From: Rhodanobacter lindaniclasticus
GTDB lineage: Bacteria; Pseudomonadota; Gammaproteobacteria; Xanthomonadales; Rhodanobacteraceae
NCBI RefSeq assembly: GCF_004799035.1
Contig: NZ_MWIO01000032.1
Coordinates: 1-64,000 of the forward strand
Direction of reading: 5' to 3'
Length of the DNA stretch: 64,000 nucleotides
Position 1 is the stretch's first letter; the number at the start of each line of letters is the position of its first letter. A program made the translations under genes and the position numbers. The notes below the pieces were generated by a model that made no database searches, was not told where the DNA came from, and worked only from the letters and a program-made list of their open reading frames with translations. Of this stretch, positions 19,369 to 27,506 are shown one piece after another.

Positions 19369-20055
19369 ATGAGTGACGAAGTCCACGATCGCCTGCAGGA
19401 TCTCGAAGGGCTGACGCGAAGCTATGCGCGCTATTCGCGCAACGCCGGCGGGCTGTCCTCCGTGCTCGGCGGGGTGCTGTGTTTGCTCGCCTACTTCGGC
19501 GGGCAGTTGCTGCATGGCGTGGCGGTGGCCAGTGCGGTGCTGATCGCGATTCCCGCGGTGTGGCTGCTGGCCAAGGGCTGGATGACGCGTCGCTACTACC
19601 AGCGCTGGGGCCACGTCGAAGAGCAGGAGACGCCGGCGGAGCGGCGCACGCACTGGTTCTGCGTCGGCGGGGTGCTGCTGGTGGCGCTGGTGATCACCGT
19701 CGGCCTGGCGTTTGCCGCGCGGCCGCACCCGTGGTCGCTGGCGCCGGGGATGATCGGCTACCTGGCGCTGCTGTGGTTGCTGGTGCCGGCCGCGTGGCGC
19801 TGGCTGCGCAGCCCGCTCGATTTCATCGTGGGCGTGTTCCTGTTTTGCCAGGCGGCGATGGTCAGCGGCGGCGGCTATTACCCGCTGATCGGCACCACCC
19901 ACACGCCGCAGGCGACGCAGATGTCGCTGGTGGCGCTGATGTTTCCGCTGGCCGCGCTGGTGATGATCGCCAATGGCGTGCGCGAGCATCGCCAGTTCCA
20001 GCAACTGCGCCAGCGCCTGCAGCAACTGCGTCCCGGGCAGGAGGACGAGGCATGA
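19369..20055 (+). CDS. membrane protein of unknown function
   Basis: A 228-residue protein with six or so hydrophobic segments (for example LLHGVAVASAVLIAIPAVWLL and WFCVGGVLLVALVITVGLAF) and a coiled, glutamine-rich C-terminus (HRQFQQLRQRLQQLRP). I do not recognise a named family. AGAGG eight bases before the ATG at 19369 is a good ribosome-binding site. Its stop overlaps the start of the winged-helix regulator (ATGA), which in turn overlaps the serine hydrolase, so the three are translationally coupled. Similar membrane-protein/regulator pairs suggest a sensor or co-regulator, but that is inference. Confidence 0.8.
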   Translation: MSDEVHDRLQDLEGLTRSYARYSRNAGGLSSVLGGVLCLLAYFGGQLLHGVAVASAVLIAIPAVWLLAKGWMTRRYYQRWGHVEEQETPAERRTHWFCVGGVLLVALVITVGLAFAARPHPWSLAPGMIGYLALLWLLVPAAWRWLRSPLDFIVGVFLFCQAAMVSGGGYYPLIGTTHTPQATQMSLVALMFPLAALVMIANGVREHRQFQQLRQRLQQLRPGQEDEA

Positions 20056-20402
20056 GCGCACCGGGCGACATCACCGAAGTCATGGCGCTGGACCGGCTGG
20101 TGCACGAACCGGCGCGGCTGCTGATCCTGGCGGTGCTGTCGGGGGCCAAGCTGGTCGAGTTCGGCTTTCTCGAGCAGGTCAGCGGGCTCAGCAAGGGCAA
20201 CCTGTCCAGCCACATGAGCAAGCTCGAGGCCGGCGGCCTGATCGAGGTGAAGAAGAGTTTTCGCGGCAAGCGCCCGCTGACCGAGCTGTGCATCACGCCG
20301 GCCGGCCGGCGCGCGCTGGCCAACTATCGGCGCCAACTGGCGACCGTGATGCAGGGCATCCCTGCACCGGCCGCTCCCACGAAACGGAGACGCGAGGAAT
20401 GA
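20052..20402 (+). CDS. winged-helix transcriptional regulator (MarR/ArsR-like)
   Basis: A 116-residue DNA-binding protein with a single winged helix. The recognition region reads VSGLSKGNLSSHMSKLEAGG and the wing VKKSFRGKRPLTELCITPAG. The pattern LVHEPARLLILAVLSGA at the start matches the stand-alone 'winged helix DNA-binding domain' family. It starts in the ATGA overlap with the membrane-protein gene and its own stop overlaps the next start, so it is the middle gene of a coupled operon. It may bind the palindromes at 19312-19349 and autoregulate the operon. Confidence 0.85.
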   Translation: MSAPGDITEVMALDRLVHEPARLLILAVLSGAKLVEFGFLEQVSGLSKGNLSSHMSKLEAGGLIEVKKSFRGKRPLTELCITPAGRRALANYRRQLATVMQGIPAPAAPTKRRREE

Positions 20403-22054
20403 AATCCGTCACGAGACTCATCCTGGGCGCCGCGCTGGCGGCTGCGCTGGGCACGGCCACCGCTGCCGAGGCGCCGGTGTTGCCCGCGCGCATCGCGCAG
20501 GTGGCCGAGCAATATGTTGAGGCCGGTACGTATCCGGCGATGGTGGTGGTGATGGTCGACGACGGCCGCAGCCAGATCGCCGGTTTCGGCAGGCTGGCCG
20601 ACGGCCGCGCGCCGGACGGCGAGACCATGTTCGAGATCGGCTCGGTGACCAAGACCTTCACCGCCTTGCTGCTGGCCGAGGCGGTGCAGGCGAAGGCACT
20701 CAGCCTGGATACGCCGGTGGCCGACCTGCTGCCGGATTTCAGCATCCCGGCGCGCCACGGCAAGTCGATCACGCTGGGCCTGCTGGCCGAGCAGTTCTCC
20801 GGCCTGCCGCGGCTGCCGGGCAACCTGCAACCGGCGGACCTCGGCAATCCGTACGCCGATTACAGTCGCGACCGGCTCAAGGCCTTCCTGGCCGGCTACC
20901 AGCTGCCGCGTGACCCCGGCGCGGCTTACGAATACTCCAACCTCGGCTTCGGCCTGCTTGGCGATGCGCTGACCCGGCACGCCGGGCTTTCCTACGCTGA
21001 ACTGGTACGGCGCGAGGTGCTGGCGCCGCTCGGCATGCGGTCCACCGGCACCGGGCTGACGCCCGCCGTGCGCGCGCGTCTTGCCCCGGGTCACGACGAG
21101 GTGGGGCAGGCCGCCAGGCATTGGGACTTCGGCGCGCTGGCCGGTGCCGGCGGCCTGCTGAGCGACGGCGACGACATGCTGCGTTATCTGCAGGCCAGCA
21201 TGGGCCAGCTGCAGACACCGCTGGCCGCGGCCATGCGGCTGGCGCAGGCGCCGCGGCGCGACATCGGCGGCGGTGACCACATCGGCCTGGCCTGGATGAC
21301 CCACCATACGGCCGGCGGCGACGTGATCTGGCACAACGGCGAGACCGGTGGCTACAGCAGCTTCATCGGCTTCACGCCCGACGGCCGGCGCGGCGTGGTG
21401 ATCCTGACCAATGCCACCAGCGCGCCGCAGGAGCTGGGCTTCGCCGCCTTGCTGCCGTCGGCACCCTTGCCGGTGGTGCACAAGGCGATCGCGCTGTCGG
21501 GCGCGCAGCTGGATGCCTGCGTCGGCCAGTACCGGCTGGCGCCGGACTTTGCGTTGACCGTGTTCCGCCGTGCCGACCAGTTGTTTGTGCAGGGGACCGG
21601 GCAGGGTGCGATACCGTTGTTCGCCAGCGCGCCGGGTGTCTTCTTCGCCAGGATCGCGCCGATCACCATCGACTTCGGGCGCGGTGCCGACGGCAAGGTC
21701 GACGCCCTGACCCTGCACCAGGGCGGTCGCGACCGGCGCGCGCCGCGCACGGACTCGGCGCGCGCCGCGGACGGCACGTCCAGCGTGCGGCTCGACCCGG
21801 CGCTGCTGCACGATTACGTCGGGCGTTATGTGCTGGGTGCCGGCGTGGAGTTCGCTGTCACCGTCGTGCATGACCAGCTCTACGTCCAGCTTACCGGCCA
21901 GGCCGCATACCCCGTGTATGCGAAGGCGAAGGACCATTTCTTCTACACCATGGTCGACGCGCAGCTGGGTTTCGAACGCGATCCGGCCGGCAAGGTGGAG
22001 GCACTGGTGCTGCACCAGAACGGCACGGACCAACGCGCGTCACGGCAGCCGTGA
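20399..22054 (+). CDS. serine hydrolase, beta-lactamase class C fold
   Basis: A 551-residue exported hydrolase. A signal peptide ends at about residue 23 (AALAAALGTATAAEA). The active-site motifs are S82-x-x-K85 in EIGSVTKTF, YSN in YEYSNLGFG and HNGETGGYSSF as the KTG equivalent. The tail carries two similar beta-rich blocks, ending near FFARIAPITIDF and FFYTMVDAQLGF, that look like duplicated DUF3471-like domains. The start overlaps the stop of the winged-helix gene (ATGA at 20399). Peptidase or esterase activity is more likely than beta-lactam resistance. A 30-residue membrane peptide gene follows 33 bp later. Confidence 0.9.
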   Translation: MKSVTRLILGAALAAALGTATAAEAPVLPARIAQVAEQYVEAGTYPAMVVVMVDDGRSQIAGFGRLADGRAPDGETMFEIGSVTKTFTALLLAEAVQAKALSLDTPVADLLPDFSIPARHGKSITLGLLAEQFSGLPRLPGNLQPADLGNPYADYSRDRLKAFLAGYQLPRDPGAAYEYSNLGFGLLGDALTRHAGLSYAELVRREVLAPLGMRSTGTGLTPAVRARLAPGHDEVGQAARHWDFGALAGAGGLLSDGDDMLRYLQASMGQLQTPLAAAMRLAQAPRRDIGGGDHIGLAWMTHHTAGGDVIWHNGETGGYSSFIGFTPDGRRGVVILTNATSAPQELGFAALLPSAPLPVVHKAIALSGAQLDACVGQYRLAPDFALTVFRRADQLFVQGTGQGAIPLFASAPGVFFARIAPITIDFGRGADGKVDALTLHQGGRDRRAPRTDSARAADGTSSVRLDPALLHDYVGRYVLGAGVEFAVTVVHDQLYVQLTGQAAYPVYAKAKDHFFYTMVDAQLGFERDPAGKVEALVLHQNGTDQRASRQP

Positions 22055-22087
22055 TCGTCGTTTCCATAACTTGCAAGGAGAGTTCCC

Positions 22088-22180
22088 ATGTGGGCAGCCA
22101 TCATCGCCATTTTCATCGTCCTGTTCGTGGCGCGGTCGGATCGCGATCGCGCCTGCGGGCCTCGGCGGAAGAACCGGTAG
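22088..22180 (+). CDS. 30-residue single-helix membrane peptide
   Basis: A short gene with a near-perfect ribosome-binding site, AAGGAGA, seven bases before the ATG. The peptide begins MWAAIIAIFIVLFVARSDRD and ends in a basic tail (RRKNR). Residues 2-15 are long enough for one short membrane helix, with the charged tail predicted to stay cytosolic. It is the last gene of the membrane-protein/regulator/hydrolase group and is followed by a hairpin. I know no family for it. Codon frame and ribosome-binding site support translation, but a peptide this short could still be chance. Confidence 0.55.
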   Translation: MWAAIIAIFIVLFVARSDRDRACGPRRKNR

Positions 22181-22203
22181 CCTGTCCGGCCCGATGAACG
22201 GCG

Positions 22204-22235
22204 GCCCGGCTTCGGCGCTTGCGTCGAAGCCGGGC
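22204..22235 (+). terminator. GC-rich hairpin after the small membrane peptide
   Basis: GCCCGGCTTCG (22204-22214) pairs exactly with CGAAGCCGGGC (22225-22235) around a 10-nt loop. No T tract follows, so termination is only probable. It separates the hydrolase operon from the ABC exporter at 22277. Confidence 0.5.
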
Positions 22236-22276
22236 GCCATCCACGCTATCGGTCTCCCCGCTGTCCGCGCGCACCG

Positions 22277-24121
22277 ATGATCTTCCGCTGGTTCGAATCC
22301 CTCATCGACGCATTCAAGGAACCCGTCGACGGCATGCCGCCGCAGTCGGTGTGGCGCTTCTATGCGTTCTACCTGCGCCAGGCGTGGCCGGTGTTCGCCG
22401 TGGCGATCGTGCTGGGTTTCGTGGTGGCGATCATCGAGGTGTCGCTGTTCGGCTTCATCGGCAGCATCGTGGACATGGCCAGGGGCGCGCCGCCGGCAGA
22501 TTTCTTCCGGCAGCACGGCAACGAACTGCTGTGGATGGGCTTCGTGGCGCTGATCGCGCGCCCGCTGGCGATCGGTGCGCACGACCTGCTGGTGAACCAG
22601 GCCATCGTGCCCAGCCTGACCAATCGCATCCGCTGGCAGAACCATCGCTACGTGATCCGCCAGAGCCTGGGCTTCTTCCAGAACGACTTCGCCGGGCGCA
22701 TCGCCAACCGCATCATGCAGACCGGCGGTGCGCTGCGCGAATCGGCGGTGCAGATCGTCGATGCGATCTGGTACGTCACCATCTATACCGGCAGCGCCAT
22801 CGTGCTGTTTGCCCAGGCGGATTTCTGGCTGGCCGCGCCGCTGTTTGCCTGGGTGTTCGCCTATGTGGGCCTGCTGGCGTTCTTCGTGCCGCGGCTGAAG
22901 CAGCGCTCCTGGAAGGCCTCGGAGGCGCGCTCGAAACTGATGGGCCGGATCGTGGACGGCTACAGCAACGTGCTCACGCTGAAGCTGTTCGCGCATACGC
23001 GGCGCGAGGAAGCCTACGTGGCCGAGGCGATGATGGAGCAGACCGACAAGCTGCGCCGGATGACCCGCATCACCACCGCACTGGACGCCAGCATCACCAC
23101 CCTCAACGGCTTTCTGATCGTGGGCACTTCGGCGCTGGCGCTGTGGCTGTGGAGCGAGGGGCGGGTGACGGTGGGCGCGATCGCGCTGTCGACCGGGCTG
23201 GTGATCCGCATCAACAACATGTCCGGCTGGATCATGTGGGTGGTCAACGGCATCTTCGAGGACGTGGGCACGGTGCAGGACGGCATCACCACCATCGCCC
23301 AGCCGCGCGCGGTGCAGGACCGCGACGGCGCGATGCCGCTGGAGGTGACCAACGGCGCGGTGCGCTTCGAGCAGATCCATTTCCACTACGGCAAGCAGGG
23401 CGGGGTGATCGCCGGGCTGGACCTGGCCGTGCGCGCGGGCGAAAAGATCGGCGTGGTCGGGCCGTCCGGTGCGGGCAAGTCCACCCTGGTCAACGTGCTG
23501 CTGCGGCTGTACGACCTCGAGGCCGGGCGCATCCTGATCGACGGCCAGGACATCGCCCATGTCACCCAGGAAAGCCTGCGCTCGCAGATCGGCGTGGTCA
23601 CCCAGGACACCTCGCTGCTGCATCGCTCGATCCGCGACAACATCCTGTATGGACGTCCGGACGCCGGCGAAGCGCAGGTTGCCGCGGCGGTGCGCAAGGC
23701 CCGTGCCGACGAATTCATTCCCACCCTCAGTGATGGCGAAGGCCGGGTCGGCTACGACGCCCTGGTCGGCGAGCGCGGCGTGAAACTCTCCGGCGGCCAG
23801 CGCCAGCGCATCGCGATCGCCCGCGTGCTGCTGAAGGACGCACCGATCCTGGTGCTGGACGAAGCCACCAGCGCACTGGACTCCGAGGCGGAAGCGGCGA
23901 TCCAGGAAAGTCTCGACCTGCTGATGCAGGGCAAGACGGTGATTGCGATCGCGCATCGCCTGTCCACCATCGCGCGGATGGATCGGCTGGTGGTGCTGGA
24001 CAAGGGGCAGGTCGTCGAGACCGGCACCCACGCCGAGCTGATCGCGCACGAAGGCCTCTACGCGCGACTGTGGCGGCGACAGACCGGCGGCTTCGTGGCG
24101 GCGGAGGATGCGCCGGCCTAG
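22277..24121 (+). CDS. ABC exporter, fused membrane and ATPase domains
   Basis: A 614-residue exporter-type half-transporter. Six membrane helices occupy about residues 30-300. The ATPase follows with Walker A GPSGAGKST, Q-loop VVTQDTSLLHRS, signature LSGGQRQRIAIARVL, Walker B ILVLDEATSALDSE and switch IAIAHRLSTI, all intact. It resembles the multidrug/lipid MsbA-like group sometimes annotated as ATM1 or MdlB type, but the substrate is unknown. No ribosome-binding site is obvious at 22277. It converges on arsH, with only 31 bp between the stops. Confidence 0.9.
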   Translation: MIFRWFESLIDAFKEPVDGMPPQSVWRFYAFYLRQAWPVFAVAIVLGFVVAIIEVSLFGFIGSIVDMARGAPPADFFRQHGNELLWMGFVALIARPLAIGAHDLLVNQAIVPSLTNRIRWQNHRYVIRQSLGFFQNDFAGRIANRIMQTGGALRESAVQIVDAIWYVTIYTGSAIVLFAQADFWLAAPLFAWVFAYVGLLAFFVPRLKQRSWKASEARSKLMGRIVDGYSNVLTLKLFAHTRREEAYVAEAMMEQTDKLRRMTRITTALDASITTLNGFLIVGTSALALWLWSEGRVTVGAIALSTGLVIRINNMSGWIMWVVNGIFEDVGTVQDGITTIAQPRAVQDRDGAMPLEVTNGAVRFEQIHFHYGKQGGVIAGLDLAVRAGEKIGVVGPSGAGKSTLVNVLLRLYDLEAGRILIDGQDIAHVTQESLRSQIGVVTQDTSLLHRSIRDNILYGRPDAGEAQVAAAVRKARADEFIPTLSDGEGRVGYDALVGERGVKLSGGQRQRIAIARVLLKDAPILVLDEATSALDSEAEAAIQESLDLLMQGKTVIAIAHRLSTIARMDRLVVLDKGQVVETGTHAELIAHEGLYARLWRRQTGGFVAAEDAPA

Positions 24122-24130
24122 CCGGCGGTT

Positions 24131-24147
24131 GCGGCGGACGTCCGTCG
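24131..24147. terminator. short hairpin between convergent ABC and arsH genes
   Basis: GCGGCGG-ACGT-CCGTCGC forms a 7-bp stem (one G-T pair) with a 4-nt loop in the 31-bp gap between the stops at 24121 and 24153. It has no T tract on either strand. It may serve as a two-way transcript end. Confidence 0.35.
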
Positions 24148-24152
24148 CGGGC

Positions 24153-24917
24153 TCAACAGGCTCCGCTGCTGCAGCAGGCAGGTTTGCCCGCCGTCGCCGC
24201 GCTTTCCAGTACCTCGGCCGCGGCCGTCAGCGCCTTCGTCGCGGCGGCGCCCTTGCGTTCGCTGTAGCGGCTGACCAGATAGTCGCTGCGCCCGCGCACC
24301 AGCAGGGTGAACTTGAACAGCTCCTCCATCACGTCCACCACGCGGTCGTAGAACGGCGAGGGTTTCATCCGGCCGTCGTCGTCGAACTCCTGCCAGGCCT
24401 TGGCCACCGAGGACTGGTTCGGGATGGTCAGCATGCGCATCCAGCGGCCCAGCACGCGCAGCGCATTCACCACGTTGAACGACTGCGAGCCGCCGCTGAC
24501 CTGCATCACCGCGAGCGTGCGCCCTTGGGTGGGCCGCACGCTGCCGTCCTCCAGCGGCAGCCAGTCGATCTGGTTCTTGAACACGCCGGTGATCGTGCCG
24601 TGCCGCTCGGGGCTGACCCACACCTGGCCCTCGGACCACAGCGACAGCGCGCGCAGTTCCTGCACCTTGGGGTGGCTGGCCGGCACGCTGTCCAGGATGG
24701 GCAGTTCGTGCGGATCGAACACCCGCGTCTCGGCGCCGAAGTGGCGCAGGATGCGCTCGGCTTCCAGCGCCAGCTTGCGGCTGAACGACTGCGGGCGCAG
24801 CGAGCCGTACAGGATCAGGATGCGCGGCGGGTGGCCGGCGTCGGCCGGCAGGGCCAGCTTGGCCAGGCTGGGGGTGTCCAGCACCTCGGCGGCGACATGG
24901 GGCAGGTCCGGGATCAC
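24153..24917 (-). CDS. arsH: ArsH, NADPH-dependent FMN reductase/organoarsenical oxidase
   Basis: A 254-residue flavodoxin-like flavoprotein. In this family it oxidises trivalent methyl- and aryl-arsenicals to less toxic pentavalent forms. The FMN loop [14 protein letters not shown], the block [20 protein letters not shown] and the [12 protein letters not shown] motif are typical. The gene starts with GTG at 24917, with AGGAA six bases upstream. The C-terminus is unusual: a Cys-rich tail ACCSSGAC (Cys248, 249 and 254), echoing the arsenite-binding tail of the ArsR in this cluster. It is divergent from arsC, sharing a 73-bp control region. Confidence 0.93.
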   Translation of the reverse strand: MIPDLPHVAAEVLDTPSLAKLALPADAGHPPRILILYGSLRPQSFSRKLALEAERILRHFGAETRVFDPHELPILDSVPASHPKVQELRALSLWSEGQVWVSPERHGTITGVFKNQIDWLPLEDGSVRPTQGRTLAVMQVSGGSQSFNVVNALRVLGRWMRMLTIPNQSSVAKAWQEFDDDGRMKPSPFYDRVVDVMEELFKFTLLVRGRSDYLVSRYSERKGAAATKALTAAAEVLESAATAGKPACCSSGAC

Positions 24918-24941
24918 GGCGATTCCTGTTGCGTTGGTTTG

Positions 24942-24957
24942 ATGATTCTATAATCAT
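24942..24957 (+). promoter_or_regulatory. divergent ars promoter with inverted-repeat operator
   Basis: ATGATT-CTAT-AATCAT is a perfect inverted repeat with 6-bp arms. It overlaps a perfect -10 hexamer TATAAT (24949-24954) pointing toward arsC. A -35 is poor (CTGTTG, 17 bp upstream), suiting a regulated promoter. The position between arsH and arsC makes it the likely ArsR operator. Confidence 0.6.
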
Positions 24958-24990
24958 GGAAATATGGAAGCCAATCCGGAACCGCCGCCC

Positions 24991-25494
24991 ATGCACCCGT
25001 GTCGTGTCCTGTTCATCTGTACCGGCAATTCGGCCCGCAGCATCCTGTCCGAGGCCACCCTCAATCACCTGGGCGCGGGGCGCTTCGCGGCGTTCAGCGC
25101 CGGCAGCCAGCCGACCGGGCGCGTCAACCCCCACGCGATCGAGCAACTTCAGGCCCACGGCATCGCCACCGAGGGACTCGCCAGCAAGTCGTGGGACCGC
25201 TTCACCGAAGCGGGCGCGCCGCCGCTGGACATCGTGATCACGGTTTGCGACAACGCCGCCAGCGAGACCTGTCCGCTGCTGTTCGGCGATTTCGTGAAGA
25301 GTCACTGGGGCCTGCCCGATCCGGCTGCCGCCCGGGACGCGGACGCCGCCGCGGCGTTCCGGCGTGCGCACGCGCTGATCGTGCGTCGGATCACCGCGCT
25401 GCTGCAGCTGCCGGTGGAAACGATGGGCCGCGACGAACTGAAACAGGCGCTCGACCGCATCGGCAGCCTCACCGGCGAGGAAGCCCACGCATGA
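24991..25494 (+). CDS. arsC: arsenate reductase, low-molecular-weight phosphatase type
   Basis: A 167-residue cytosolic enzyme reducing arsenate to arsenite for export. The phosphatase P-loop reads VLFICTGNSARSILSEA, with the catalytic Cys of CTGNSAR, and the redox block VCDNAASETCP supplies the further cysteine of thioredoxin-coupled forms. MHPCRVLFIC was chosen as the N-terminus. An in-frame ATG at 24964 would add nine residues and, given the TATAAT at 24949-24954, would give an almost leaderless message. Its stop overlaps the acr3 start (ATGA). First gene of arsC-acr3-arsR. Confidence 0.9.
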   Translation: MHPCRVLFICTGNSARSILSEATLNHLGAGRFAAFSAGSQPTGRVNPHAIEQLQAHGIATEGLASKSWDRFTEAGAPPLDIVITVCDNAASETCPLLFGDFVKSHWGLPDPAAARDADAAAAFRRAHALIVRRITALLQLPVETMGRDELKQALDRIGSLTGEEAHA

Positions 25495-26576
25495 ACCAGC
25501 CATCCGCCGCACTCGCCGCCGACGCGGTTTCTCCGGACGGCGCCCGCATCGGCTTCTTCGAGCGCGGGCTCACGCTCTGGGTGTTGCTGTGCATCGTCGC
25601 CGGCACGCTGCTGGGCCACCTGCTGCCCGGCAGCTTCGCGGCGCTGGGCGGCATGCAGGTGGCCCAGGTGAACCTGCCGGTCGCCGTGCTGATCTGGCTG
25701 ATGATCATCCCGATGCTGCTGAAGATCGACTTCGGCGCGCTCGGCGGCGTGCGCCGGCAGTGGAAGGGCATCGGCGTCACGCTGTTCGTCAACTGGGCGG
25801 TGAAGCCGTTCTCGATGGCGCTGCTGGGCTGGATCTTCATCCGCCACCTGTTCGCCGGCCAGCTGCCGGCCGAACAGCTCGACTCCTATATCGCCGGCCT
25901 GATCCTGCTGGCCGCCGCGCCGTGCACGGCGATGGTGTTCGTGTGGAGCAACCTGTGCCGCGGCGAGCCGGCGTTCACGCTGAGCCAGGTCGCGCTGAAC
26001 GACGCCATCATGGTGGTGGCGTTCGCGCCGATCGTGGCGCTGCTGCTGGGCATCTCCTCGATCACGGTGCCGTGGAACACGCTGTTGCTGTCGGTGCTGC
26101 TGTACATCGTGGTGCCGGTGGCGCTCAGCATGCTGCTGCGGCGCCAGCTGCTGGCGCATGGCGGCGAGGCACGCCTGCAGAAACTGCTGCAGCGGCTGGG
26201 GCCGGTGTCGCTGGGCGCGCTGCTGGCCACGCTGGTGCTGCTGTTCGGTTTCCAGGGCCGGCAGATCCTCGAGCAACCGGCGATCATCGCGCTGCTGGCG
26301 GTGCCGATCCTGATCCAGGTGTATTTCAACGCCGGCCTGGCCTACTGGCTCAACCGCCGCTTCGGCGTGCCGCACTGCGTGGCCGGCCCGTCGGCGCTGA
26401 TCGGCGCCAGCAACTTCTTCGAGCTGGCAGTGGCCACCGCGGTGGGCCTGTTCGGCGTGCATTCCGGCGCGGCGCTGGCGACCGTGGTGGGCGTGCTGAT
26501 CGAGGTGCCGGTGATGCTGTCGGTGGTGCGCATCGTCAACCGCAGCAAGCGCTGGTATGAATCGGCCCGGGAGTAG
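25491..26576 (+). CDS. arsB: arsenite efflux permease, ACR3 family
   Basis: A 361-residue inner-membrane carrier that expels arsenite using the proton gradient. Ten hydrophobic segments are visible. The conserved cysteine of the ACR3 family is in LLAAAPCTAMVFVWS, the preceding motif NLPVAVLIWLMIIPMLLKID and the end block GPSALIGASNFFELAVA are diagnostic. The start codon overlaps the arsC stop at 25491-25494, coupling reductase and pump. arsR follows after four bases. The symbol arsB is commonly used for this role, although the protein is ACR3 and not the ArsB family. Confidence 0.94.
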   Translation: MNQPSAALAADAVSPDGARIGFFERGLTLWVLLCIVAGTLLGHLLPGSFAALGGMQVAQVNLPVAVLIWLMIIPMLLKIDFGALGGVRRQWKGIGVTLFVNWAVKPFSMALLGWIFIRHLFAGQLPAEQLDSYIAGLILLAAAPCTAMVFVWSNLCRGEPAFTLSQVALNDAIMVVAFAPIVALLLGISSITVPWNTLLLSVLLYIVVPVALSMLLRRQLLAHGGEARLQKLLQRLGPVSLGALLATLVLLFGFQGRQILEQPAIIALLAVPILIQVYFNAGLAYWLNRRFGVPHCVAGPSALIGASNFFELAVATAVGLFGVHSGAALATVVGVLIEVPVMLSVVRIVNRSKRWYESARE

Positions 26577-26580
26577 CGCC

Positions 26581-26928
26581 ATGCAGAACAGGCAAGCCAT
26601 CACCATCCTCGCCGCGCTCGCCCAGGAATCGCGCCTGGCGGTCTACCGGCTGCTGGTCGAGCACGCGCCGGAAGGACTGGCCGCCAGCGCGATCGCGGAG
26701 AAGCTGGGCCTGCCCAACGCCACGCTGTCCTTCCACCTGAAGGAGCTGTCGCACGCCGGCCTGGTGAGCAGCCGGCAAAGCGGGCGCTTCATCTATTACG
26801 CGCCGGTGATGGAGGCGATGGACGAGCTGGTCGGCTACCTCACCGACCACTGCTGCAGCCAGTCCGGCGGCACCTGCGCGCCGGCCAGGCGCGTGACCGC
26901 CGGCAAGCGGCGGCCGGCTTCGGCTTGA
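26581..26928 (+). CDS. arsR: ArsR-family arsenite-responsive repressor
   Basis: A 115-residue winged-helix repressor. The recognition helix region is LGLPNATLSFHLKELSHAG and the wing SSRQSGRFIYYAP. It lacks the ELCVCDL arsenite site of the E. coli protein in helix 3. Instead it has Cys91, Cys92 and Cys99 (HCCSQSGGTCAP) near the C-terminus, as in the Acidithiobacillus type. GGGAG eight bases before the ATG at 26581 sets the start. Its place last in the operon is unusual and would let it shut off its own synthesis through the operator at 24942-24957. Confidence 0.92.
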   Translation: MQNRQAITILAALAQESRLAVYRLLVEHAPEGLAASAIAEKLGLPNATLSFHLKELSHAGLVSSRQSGRFIYYAPVMEAMDELVGYLTDHCCSQSGGTCAPARRVTAGKRRPASA

Positions 26929-26968
26929 TGCAGGGAACGATCGATGACCCGGCAATGCTCCGGCGTGC

Positions 26969-27376
26969 TCAACCCGCCGGGATGGCGGCCGGGTCCATCC
27001 AGAACGCTTCCCACACGTGGCCGTCGGGATCGGCCAGGTCGCGGCCGTACATGAAGCCGTATTCCTGGACGGGGTTGATGTCGGCGGTGCCGCCGTTCGC
27101 CGCGGCCGTGTCGTTCATGGCGTCGACCGCGGCACGGTCATCGAGGGAGAGCGCCAGCATCACCTCGCTGGCGCCGGCATCCGGTATCGGCCGCGCGGTG
27201 AACGTGCGCCACTTGGCGTGGGTGAGCAGCATGACGTGGATGGTCTCGCTCCACACCATGCATGCGGCGGTGTCGTCGGTGAAGTGGGGGTTGTTGACGA
27301 AGCCGATGGCGGCGTAGAAGGCCATCGACTTCTTGAGGTCGGCGACCGGCAGGTTCACGAAGATCATCTTGGGCAT
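26969..27376 (-). CDS. VOC-fold protein (glyoxalase-like)
   Basis: A 135-residue member of the vicinal oxygen chelate fold. The N-terminus MPKMIFVNLPVADLKKSMAF and the last block YGRDLADPDGHVWEAFWMDP place it in the lactoylglutathione-lyase-like subgroup, with paired halves typical of a dimer. No strong ribosome-binding site precedes the ATG at 27376. The reaction is unknown. It lies last in a minus-strand run of MBL, cupin and VOC genes but is separated from the cupin by a 130-bp gap holding a hairpin, so it may be a separate unit. Confidence 0.88.
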   Translation of the reverse strand: MPKMIFVNLPVADLKKSMAFYAAIGFVNNPHFTDDTAACMVWSETIHVMLLTHAKWRTFTARPIPDAGASEVMLALSLDDRAAVDAMNDTAAANGGTADINPVQEYGFMYGRDLADPDGHVWEAFWMDPAAIPAG

Positions 27377-27476
27377 GCGGGTTTTCCGGTGGTGGAGGCG
27401 AGGAGCGACGGTGCTCGTCATCGGAGCGACGATCGGCGGGCGGCGATTTCGACACGGCGGGGAAGCCTGCTGTCGC

Positions 27477-27500
27477 CCCCGTGGCTGAGCCACCGCGGGG
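27477..27500 (-). terminator. hairpin after the cupin gene
   Basis: GTGGC-TGA-GCCAC (27481-27493) is extended by CCCC (27477-27480) against GGGG (27497-27500) with a small bulge. It lies just past the cupin stop at 27507 and lacks a T tract. It could reduce read-through into the VOC gene. Confidence 0.35.
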
Positions 27501-27506
27501 CTGCGT

